Source: CAZGQY01 sp964528035
Lineage (GTDB): Bacteria > Pseudomonadota > Gammaproteobacteria > Methylococcales > UBA1147
Direction: 5' to 3'
Assembly (NCBI GenBank): GCA_964528035.1
Contig: CAZGQY010000123.1
Span: forward strand, 1-12,596
DNA length: 12,596 nucleotides
Shown: in pieces, positions 6,598 through 12,596 of the stretch
Layout of the letters: every line of letters starts with the position of its first letter
Numbering within the stretch: the stretch's first letter is position 1
Position numbers and translations under genes: made by a program
The notes under the pieces: model-generated
Told to the model about the DNA's origin: nothing
Seen by the model: the letters and a program-made list of their open reading frames with translations, nothing else
Databases searched by the model: none

Positions 6598-9500
6598 ATG
6601 CAGCATAAAAATGATTTGATTGGTCTGTTCGCGCACCACAAAGTCGCCGCAAACCTTTTGATGATCCTTATGATCATGGGTGGGGTATTCGCATTGGAAA
6701 AACTCAATGTCAGCTTCTTTCCCAATTTCGAACTTGATTTCATTAATATCCGCGTGGTCTGGAGCGGAGCAAGCGCAGAAGATGTGGAGAACGGCATTAC
6801 CATTCCCCTGGAACAATCACTGAAAACAATCGACAACCTGCGCCACATCAGCTCCACATCTGCCAATGGCGTTTCCGCTATTACCCTGGAATTAAATGAA
6901 GACACCGACATCTTGATTGCACTGGATCAGGTCAAACAAAAAGTCGATGAATTTCGCAACCTTCCCGCCAATGCAGAAAAGCCAAAAGTCAAAAATATTG
7001 TTCGCTACGAACGTGTTGCCAGAGTGTTAGTCAGTGGCCCACAAGATTCTGCCGAACTCCGTCACCTGGCCAATACTTTCAAGCAACAACTTATCGACCG
7101 AGGTATCGACAAAGTCGATATTATTGGGCTACCAGATGAAGAAATTGCCATCGAAATTTCCAGTATCCAACTGGAAAAATTGCAGTTGAGCCTCAACAGT
7201 ATCGGCGAAAAAATCGACAAAATGAGCCGTGACATTCCTGCCGGTACATTTGGCGAACAAGACAATACTCGCGAAGTACGTACCCTGGATCAACGCAGAA
7301 ATGAACAGGAATTTTCTTCACTAGCGATTATTAATGACTCGCAAAGCCGAATTGATCTGGGAACCATTGCTCATATCCAACGTCAGGCAGAAAAAGGTGG
7401 AACCACACTGAAACTAAATGGAAAGCCAGCAATAGAGCTGGTTGTTCGACGCTCCGACGAGGGTGATTCATTTGCAGCGGCCAACATACTCGATCAATGG
7501 TTGGAGGACACACGCCCGACACTATCGCCTGGAATCTTTTTGCATGTTTATGACGAATCGTGGCAACTGATCAAGGATCGCATCAACCTTTTGCTTAAAA
7601 ACGGCACTAGCGGACTGATCCTGGTGGTTATCATTCTTTACCTGTTTCTGTCCGGTCGTGTCGCCGGATGGATCGCTATTGGCATACCAGTATCCTTTAT
7701 GGCCACCTTGCTGGTTCTGTATCTGCACGGCGGCAGCATAAATATGCTGAGTCTGTTTGGCCTCATCATGGCACTGGGTATCATTGTAGATGATGCCATC
7801 GTCGTCGGTGAAGACGCTCTGACGCATTATCAATCTGGAGAAGATGCACTACTGGCCGCCGAAGGCGGAGCTCGAAGAATGCTCGCACCGGTATTGGCTT
7901 CCTCGTTAACGACTGTTGCTGCATTTTTACCGTTGATGCTGGTTGGCGGCCCCACTGGAAAAATATTGATTGCCATCCCACTGGTCATTATTGCCGCAAT
8001 ATCAGCCTCTCTACTAGAAAGTTTTTTGGTATTGCCCGGACATTTGAAGCATTCCTTCCGTCACCATCATTCAGAAAACCCGGGTGGGCACCGACAGCGC
8101 CTGGACCAAAGCTTCAACGATTTCAAAAACAAACACTTTAAACCTGTGGTGGAAGCCGCCTTAAGAAACCGCAGTATCGTGTTAAGCTCAGTAACAACCT
8201 TGTTAATTATAACGCTGGGTTTTCTTGCCGGTGAAAGAATAAAATTTAATTTCTTTCCTTCTCCGGACTCACCATTGGTCTATGCAAATGCCCAATTTGT
8301 GCCCGGCACACCGCGCAGCGAAGTTGAACGTTTTTTGAATCACCTGAATCAAACACTTAAACAAACCGACAATAAACTTTCACCACAATCGCTGGTTTCT
8401 ACCGCGGTCACTCATTACGGATCCGGAATATCCAACAAAGGAAAAGCCGAACACAAGGGCGACCACCTGGGTTCGATCACCGTCGAACTGGTACCGCCCG
8501 ATCAACGCAAAATACGCAACAAAGAATTTCTCGAAGCCTGGCGCGCTCATGTAGAAATACCTGCTGGCCTGGATACATTTACTCTGGTTGAACGGGTGAT
8601 TGGCCCACCCGGGCGAGAGTTGTCCGTACAATTGACCGGAGCTAGCCCGGAACAACTAAAATCCGCTGCACTCGCGTTAACCGAATCCTTGAAAACAATT
8701 CCTGGTATCAGCGATATTGAAGACGATATGCCCTTCGGTCGTGAACAACTGGTTTATCACCTAACACCAACGGGCGAAGCATTAGGGCTTAGCTCCGCAG
8801 AACTCGGCACGCAATTACGGACTGCTTTCGAGGGTCAACTGGTACAACTGTTTCAGGATGGCCCGGACGAAGTCGAAGTACGGGTAAAACTACCGAAATC
8901 AGAGCGCGAATTATTAACCGACCTGCAACATCTGAATATTCGCCTAAAAACGGGGGAATCGGTACCACTGACTACTGTAGCCTACTGGGTTTCACAAAGA
9001 GGCTTTGAGATCCTGCGTCACGCCGAAGGACAACTGGCTGTACAAGTATCCGCCGAAGTCAACAGCCAGGTGAATAATTCCGCACTGATTATCGAATCGC
9101 TAATGAAATCCACCTTACCCAATTTAGTCGACGAATACGGTATTTCATACTCTTTCGAAGGCCGTTCCGCAGAAAAAAACGAAACCATAACTGACATGAA
9201 ACGCGGGTTGGTATTGGGACTGGCACTGATCTACCTGATCCTGGCCTGGGTATTCGCGTCTTATGGCTGGCCTCTGGTGGTCATGATCGCGATTCCATTT
9301 GGCTTGATTGGTGCATTATTCGGCCACCTGGTTATGGATATCGACCTGACTATACTTTCCATGTTCGGCTTGTTTGGCCTTTCAGGGATCGTTATCAATG
9401 ATTCCATTATTTTGGTCACATTTTATAAACAGTTGCGAACCCAGGGCAAATCCATAAATCAAGCACTGATCCAAGCCTCGTGCCAGCGATTACGCGCTGT

Positions 9501-9726
9501 ATTACTGACCTCTCTGACAACCATAGCCGGTCTTGCGCCGTTACTGTTCGAAACTTCATTACAAGCTCAGTTTTTGATACCTATGGCAACTTCCATCGCC
9601 TTTGGCCTGGCATTTTCAACCGTACTGGTATTGATCGTAATTCCGGTTTTGTTGTCACTGTATGAAGAATTTACTGATCGGTTTTCAGTGGCCTTTCGTA
9701 AAGGTTTAGCAGGGTTTCGTTGGTAA
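6598..9726 (+). CDS. RND-family efflux permease (AcrB/AcrD/AcrF-type inner-membrane transporter)
   Basis: The protein has 1042 residues, the usual length for a proton-driven RND exporter. It has an N-terminal transmembrane helix at about 14-33, a first periplasmic porter domain at 34-335, a helix bundle at 336-480 and a second porter half at 550-865. The final helices lie at 868-1022. Helix 4 carries GIIVDDAIVVGE with the paired aspartates D398-D399 that relay protons in this family. Helix 10 reads GIVINDSIILV: the lysine of AcrB is absent and an Asn-Asp pair (934-935) occupies the region, as I recall for a non-AcrB subgroup. The protein is intact. The start gives a typical RND N-terminus although its ribosome site is weak. 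It acts with the adaptor encoded just upstream; the TolC-like partner must be elsewhere. Confidence 0.96.
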   Translation: MQHKNDLIGLFAHHKVAANLLMILMIMGGVFALEKLNVSFFPNFELDFINIRVVWSGASAEDVENGITIPLEQSLKTIDNLRHISSTSANGVSAITLELNEDTDILIALDQVKQKVDEFRNLPANAEKPKVKNIVRYERVARVLVSGPQDSAELRHLANTFKQQLIDRGIDKVDIIGLPDEEIAIEISSIQLEKLQLSLNSIGEKIDKMSRDIPAGTFGEQDNTREVRTLDQRRNEQEFSSLAIINDSQSRIDLGTIAHIQRQAEKGGTTLKLNGKPAIELVVRRSDEGDSFAAANILDQWLEDTRPTLSPGIFLHVYDESWQLIKDRINLLLKNGTSGLILVVIILYLFLSGRVAGWIAIGIPVSFMATLLVLYLHGGSINMLSLFGLIMALGIIVDDAIVVGEDALTHYQSGEDALLAAEGGARRMLAPVLASSLTTVAAFLPLMLVGGPTGKILIAIPLVIIAAISASLLESFLVLPGHLKHSFRHHHSENPGGHRQRLDQSFNDFKNKHFKPVVEAALRNRSIVLSSVTTLLIITLGFLAGERIKFNFFPSPDSPLVYANAQFVPGTPRSEVERFLNHLNQTLKQTDNKLSPQSLVSTAVTHYGSGISNKGKAEHKGDHLGSITVELVPPDQRKIRNKEFLEAWRAHVEIPAGLDTFTLVERVIGPPGRELSVQLTGASPEQLKSAALALTESLKTIPGISDIEDDMPFGREQLVYHLTPTGEALGLSSAELGTQLRTAFEGQLVQLFQDGPDEVEVRVKLPKSERELLTDLQHLNIRLKTGESVPLTTVAYWVSQRGFEILRHAEGQLAVQVSAEVNSQVNNSALIIESLMKSTLPNLVDEYGISYSFEGRSAEKNETITDMKRGLVLGLALIYLILAWVFASYGWPLVVMIAIPFGLIGALFGHLVMDIDLTILSMFGLFGLSGIVINDSIILVTFYKQLRTQGKSINQALIQASCQRLRAVLLTSLTTIAGLAPLLFETSLQAQFLIPMATSIAFGLAFSTVLVLIVIPVLLSLYEEFTDRFSVAFRKGLAGFRW

Positions 9727-10287
9727 ATTAGAAACCCCTGACTACTCAACGAAAATAATCAAAAAAATCAAAAAAATCATGTCAGTGTTTTGGAGTAATT
9801 TTATCAAATTCTGTTTATTCACTATATTGTATTTCTAACGGACCTTAACGGTTAAAAAAAGGCCCTCAAACAGGGGATGAGATGTTGATGGTCAACCAGG
9901 TTTGAACGAATAAATCTTTCCCCGGATTCGGGTCGACAAACGAGAAAACCCGAGCTAAAAAAACCTTGAGCGAATACACCCGTACTAAAACGAACCAGGC
10001 ATCACCTCTGACGACTGAAGTGGTCATATAAACAGCCTTAGCACTATCAGGCGAGTAATGGCCTCGCTGCATTAATCAACGCAGATGACCGCTTATCGGC
10101 TGATATCCCCATCAATTCGACCTTGACAAAGTTCCAGGCACCCGCTTGGCGTAGATTACTGCTTAGGCAATCGGGAGATTGAAATTCAATTCTTCTGGTT
10201 TTTGCCGGTAATCTATTCGATTTGGGATTGCAATACACACCCCTTCGATATAAATTAGCTGCACTTTTTTAATCGTTTATTTGATCT
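9727..10287. other. Long gap with coding-like traces on both strands
   Basis: No intact gene can be defended in these 561 bases. Just after the permease stop is an A-rich tract with a direct repeat of ATCAAAAAA. On the plus strand, 10042-10182 is open for 46 codons and reads protein-like (NGLAALINADDRLSADIPIN, then KFQAPAWRRLLL), but it has no start. On the minus strand, 9866-10072 encodes 68 residues with a hydrophobic, protein-like middle but no ribosome site. Near its stop, CCCTGTTTGAGGG is followed by CC and seven T on the minus strand (9854-9874), a weak terminator-like signal. A TCGGGT/ACCCGA stem lies near 9928-9953. A decayed gene or dispersed repeat is the likeliest reading. A promoter for the next gene must lie near the right end, where the sequence turns AT-rich. 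Confidence 0.45.
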
Positions 10288-10764
10288 ATGAATTTGTTGC
10301 GATTGTCCTGGTGGTGCACACCAATTATCAGTTTTTTCTGGATTCAAGCCCGCGATGCTGCTGTTCGGGGGAAATATAAAAAATGCCTCTCAAAACTCAA
10401 ATGGATTCGCCGTATGCGCGGCCCCAATATTCGCCCACTCGGGCAATGGACAACGGAGTATTATTTATCTCAGGGCCATTGTCACTACAAGCTTAATCAA
10501 TTAGACAACGCTAAAGAAAGTTTTGAAGCGGCACTTAAAGCTCTAAAAAAAGCGGATATCTACACTCTAATGGAGCAGGCCTATATCCGTGCTTACATCA
10601 TTTCGGATAATACAGATCTGGAATTTTCCATCGCGGAGCCAATCGATTATGAAGAGATAGACCTCGATAATATTGAGCCGGACTTACGTAATTACTACCC
10701 ATTGACAGCTCATCCTAATTGGGACGACGAAGAAGAAGAGTATGCCGGAACTCCCGGAAGTTGA
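10288..10764 (+). CDS. Small TPR-like protein upstream of mutM
   Basis: The 158-residue protein begins with a hydrophobic stretch (about 5-20) that may be a membrane anchor or a buried helix. Residues 21-43 form a helix with a basic face. Residues 57-90 (YYLSQGHCHYKLNQLDNAKE and following) fit a tetratricopeptide repeat, with the G/A and small-residue spacing expected for helix pairs. The C-terminal 40 residues are strongly acidic and probably unstructured. A scaffold role is inferred; the exact family is not recognised. The last 23 bases overlap the start of mutM in another frame, so the two genes are probably translationally coupled. The ATG used is the first in the frame, and its ribosome site is weak. 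Confidence 0.75.
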   Translation: MNLLRLSWWCTPIISFFWIQARDAAVRGKYKKCLSKLKWIRRMRGPNIRPLGQWTTEYYLSQGHCHYKLNQLDNAKESFEAALKALKKADIYTLMEQAYIRAYIISDNTDLEFSIAEPIDYEEIDLDNIEPDLRNYYPLTAHPNWDDEEEEYAGTPGS

Positions 10765-11557
10765 AACCACAAAACGTGGCATCCAACCCTTTGTAATCGG
10801 AAAAAATATCTGCCAGGTTATTATTCGCGAACGCCGACTCCGCTGGACTATTTCGAAAACTCTTGCCAATCATCTGGTAAACCAGCAGTTCGAATCCATA
10901 AGTCGACGTGGCAAATATCTCTTACTCAGTACTCGTAACGGCACCGTAATTTTGCACCTGGGGATGTCTGGCAGTCTTAGACTGGATCACATAGAAAAAC
11001 CCGCTACTAAGCACGATCATGTAGATATAGTCTTCGCAAACGGACACTGTCTGCGTTTCCACGACCCCCGCCGTTTTGGTTGTCTGCTCTGGACATCAAC
11101 CGATCCTTACAAACATAAGCTGCTGAAATCGCTGGGACCTGAACCTCTGTCAGAAGATTTTTCCGGGAAATATCTATACCAACAGGCAAAATCACGAAAG
11201 GTTGCTATAAAATCCTTTCTCATGAACGCTCATATCGTCGCCGGGATTGGAAATATCTACGCAAACGAAGCTTTGTTCATGGCAGGGATTTATCCACGCC
11301 GCAGCGCCGGGAATATTGCAAAAAAAAGACTGGACACGCTCTGTGAGGCAATAAAACATGTCCTGACACAAGCAATTGAGCAGGGCGGAACCACCTTACG
11401 CGATTTCGTAAACGCAAACGGGAAACCCGGATACTTTCAACAAACATTGAATGTCTATGATCGAGTGGGGCTACGCTGCACCAACTGTAAGTCAACAATC
11501 CGGACGATTAAAATCGGGCAACGATCAACATTTTATTGCAATCGCTGCCAGCGCTGA
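10742..11557 (+). CDS. mutM: Formamidopyrimidine-DNA glycosylase (8-oxoguanine repair)
   Basis: This bifunctional DNA glycosylase and AP lyase removes oxidised purines such as 8-oxoguanine and FapyG and nicks the abasic site. The 271 residues match the family length. The N-terminus MPELPEVET provides the catalytic Pro2 and Glu3 after removal of Met. Lys58 in RRGKYLL is the conserved beta-hairpin lysine. HDPRRFG is at 107-113, and the helix-two-turn-helix region has GIGNIYANE at 168-176. The C-terminal zinc finger uses C246, C249, C266 and C269, with the DNA-contacting Arg in GQRSTFYC (Arg261). All key residues are present, so the enzyme should be active. Its ATG lies inside the end of the TPR-like gene, in a GA-rich stretch that can serve as ribosome site. 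It ends convergent to the secreted-protein gene, 57 bases apart. Confidence 0.98.
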   Translation: MPELPEVETTKRGIQPFVIGKNICQVIIRERRLRWTISKTLANHLVNQQFESISRRGKYLLLSTRNGTVILHLGMSGSLRLDHIEKPATKHDHVDIVFANGHCLRFHDPRRFGCLLWTSTDPYKHKLLKSLGPEPLSEDFSGKYLYQQAKSRKVAIKSFLMNAHIVAGIGNIYANEALFMAGIYPRRSAGNIAKKRLDTLCEAIKHVLTQAIEQGGTTLRDFVNANGKPGYFQQTLNVYDRVGLRCTNCKSTIRTIKIGQRSTFYCNRCQR

Positions 11558-11614
11558 CAAACACGCTGTTGAGTCATTCTCTGGCAAACTGAATCTGACC
11601 GGGACAATATGTTC

Positions 11615-12346
11615 CTAATTTCCCGGAACAGTTCCGTCCTGAGGTGCAGCTTCAGGTGTTGCTGAAGCTGACGAACTTTCAGACTCGGACAAACTGTCCA
11701 GACGATCCTCAAACTGGGAACCCAAATCCACTTTAACACCAGTTGCTAAGGGTATTGTTAACTTGTCACCCAAACCGGCAAACGAAACCATTAACGCCCC
11801 TTTTAACGAACGTGCCCCGGAAACCAGATATTTTTTCTTCTCGCCAAAACTAAACACGCCGGATTCTATTGCCTCACCCACCGTATGCTCAAAAGGCTCA
11901 GTGATCAGATCAAGATTATTATTCTGCGAAAAATAACTTGAAAGCTTTACACTAGCCCCAACGGGTACACCAACGCCTGTTGGAGTACTGAAAAAACCGT
12001 ATAAATGAGTGCGGGCAGTCACCAAACCGTTAGGACCCGGAGGAAATTCATGTGTAAAGTTTATAACAATCGCGTTTTCCGATGCCGCGCCGGTGGAAAC
12101 CAAAGTGGCGTGATGTATTTCCAAATGATTTTGTCGATTGTTATTAAAACAAATCTGAGGCGTCTTACCAATTTCACTGGGCACTATATTAAAACCGGTA
12201 TATTCACCGGTAATATCAATACATGGATTCCCCTGTATTTCCGGAGTTAATTGCTTCCCGTTAATATCAACCTCAAGTGCTGACGAGACCACGGGAATAA
12301 ATAGTATTAAAATTGAAATGGCTAGCCACTTACGATTGATCTCCAT
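11615..12346 (-). CDS. Secreted protein of unknown function
   Basis: I use ATG 12346-12344 as start (243 residues). An upstream in-frame TTG at 12355 is too close to the GAGG ribosome site, whereas the ATG sits about 10 bases from it. An N-terminal signal peptide (charged start, hydrophobic 6-20, cleavage likely after VSSA) sends the protein to the periplasm or beyond. The mature part is mainly predicted beta (for example VTARTHLYGFFSTPTG and VGVPVGASVKLSSYF) with two cysteines (41 and 66, counting from this ATG) that could form a disulfide. The C-terminal 30 residues are rich in Ser, Glu and Ala and probably flexible. No family is recognised. It is transcribed toward mutM and divergently from the gene starting at 12562. 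Confidence 0.85.
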   Translation of the reverse strand: MEINRKWLAISILILFIPVVSSALEVDINGKQLTPEIQGNPCIDITGEYTGFNIVPSEIGKTPQICFNNNRQNHLEIHHATLVSTGAASENAIVINFTHEFPPGPNGLVTARTHLYGFFSTPTGVGVPVGASVKLSSYFSQNNNLDLITEPFEHTVGEAIESGVFSFGEKKKYLVSGARSLKGALMVSFAGLGDKLTIPLATGVKVDLGSQFEDRLDSLSESESSSASATPEAAPQDGTVPGN

Positions 12347-12379
12347 GATTTTCAACCCTCTGAAGTTACGATTATTATT

Positions 12380-12396
12380 CCAGCTAATTTAGCTGG
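12380..12396. promoter_or_regulatory. Perfect 17-base palindrome, candidate operator
   Basis: CCAGCTAATTTAGCTGG is an exact inverted repeat of 8 bases around a single central base, 33 bases upstream of the secreted-protein ATG. On the minus strand a TTGCAG box 17 bases before CTAAAT would place a -10 element inside the palindrome, so a repressor bound there would block transcription. No regulator family can be assigned from the sequence. Confidence 0.45.
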
Positions 12397-12467
12397 CAGA
12401 TCACAATACCTGCAAATACTTTGCATAAGTCTAGCGGAATTTGCACTAAGTTTCCCGCCTTTTCCAT

Positions 12468-12497
12468 TTTACAATAGGCTTCTGCTACTGCGATACT
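12468..12497 (+). promoter_or_regulatory. Candidate sigma70 promoter for the right-edge gene
   Basis: TTTACA (12468-12473) is separated by 18 bases from GATACT (12492-12497), about 65 bases upstream of the ATG at 12562. The boxes are imperfect and unsupported by other data. Confidence 0.3.
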
Positions 12498-12561
12498 GTG
12501 ATTTTTTACAGGCAGCCAGAATAAATCCGTTCAACAGACTTAGGAGCGAGGTTTTAATAAT

Positions 12562-12596
12562 ATGCGAAAGATTGACGCAGGATTATTGTTTGTCTT
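12562..12596 (+). CDS. Start of an unidentified gene, cut by the window edge
   Basis: Only about 11 codons are present (MRKIDAGLLFV). A GCGAGG ribosome-like site lies about 10 bases upstream and a candidate promoter precedes it. The short basic start followed by hydrophobic residues is compatible with a signal peptide or membrane anchor, but it is too short to identify. Confidence 0.5.
   Translation, partial: MRKIDAGLLFV

Noticed and set aside
11570..11630. Bidirectional terminator between mutM and the convergent secreted-protein gene
   Set aside because: A CCGGGA/TCCCGG pairing exists, but the loop is long and there is no T run on either side.
1..12596. CRISPR array, tRNA or rRNA genes
   Set aside because: I saw no regularly spaced direct repeats and no tRNA or rRNA signature on either strand.

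Overview
The window looks like a stretch of gammaproteobacterial chromosome, probably from a marine or environmental member. The MutM protein, the RND pump and the Shine-Dalgarno patterns all fit this, but no marker gene allows a genus call. Base composition is moderate, and the intergenic gaps are unusually long and full of repeats and decayed coding sequence.

Left part (1-2966). Three minus-strand genes run toward the left edge: two four-helix membrane proteins (1877-2407 and 830-1399), then the start of a large calcium-binding, RTX-like protein (1-802, cut by the window edge). The last two are 27 bases apart and probably co-transcribed. Between the two membrane genes lies the C-terminal relic of a Y1/REP-associated transposase (1725-1832, minus). 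To their right is a 141-residue plus-strand open frame with no conventional start and a convincing protein-like C-terminus (2541-2966), probably a gene remnant.

Centre (3000-5245). A single minus-strand gene encodes a secreted lipoprotein with one CxxCH heme motif and a C-terminal segment resembling a mannan-binding (MVL-type) lectin domain. It is flanked by a short inverted sequence pair (2986-2997 and 4765-4776). Upstream of it is a 140-base element with imperfect 45-base inverted arms (4944-5083), which resembles a REPIN or MITE.

Right part (5246-12596). A two-gene plus-strand operon encodes an RND-type efflux pump: a membrane fusion protein and an inner-membrane permease, with no outer-membrane channel gene in view. 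A 561-base gap follows, with coding-like traces on both strands. Next come a small TPR-like protein and mutM (formamidopyrimidine-DNA glycosylase), overlapping by 23 bases. Convergent to mutM is a gene for a secreted protein of unknown function, with a perfect 17-base palindrome just upstream. The first codons of a divergent plus-strand gene begin at the right edge.

The best candidates for new biology are the partial RTX-like protein with its paired membrane proteins (a possible toxin/immunity or secretion cassette), the heme-plus-lectin lipoprotein, and the hairpin element with the transposase relic.
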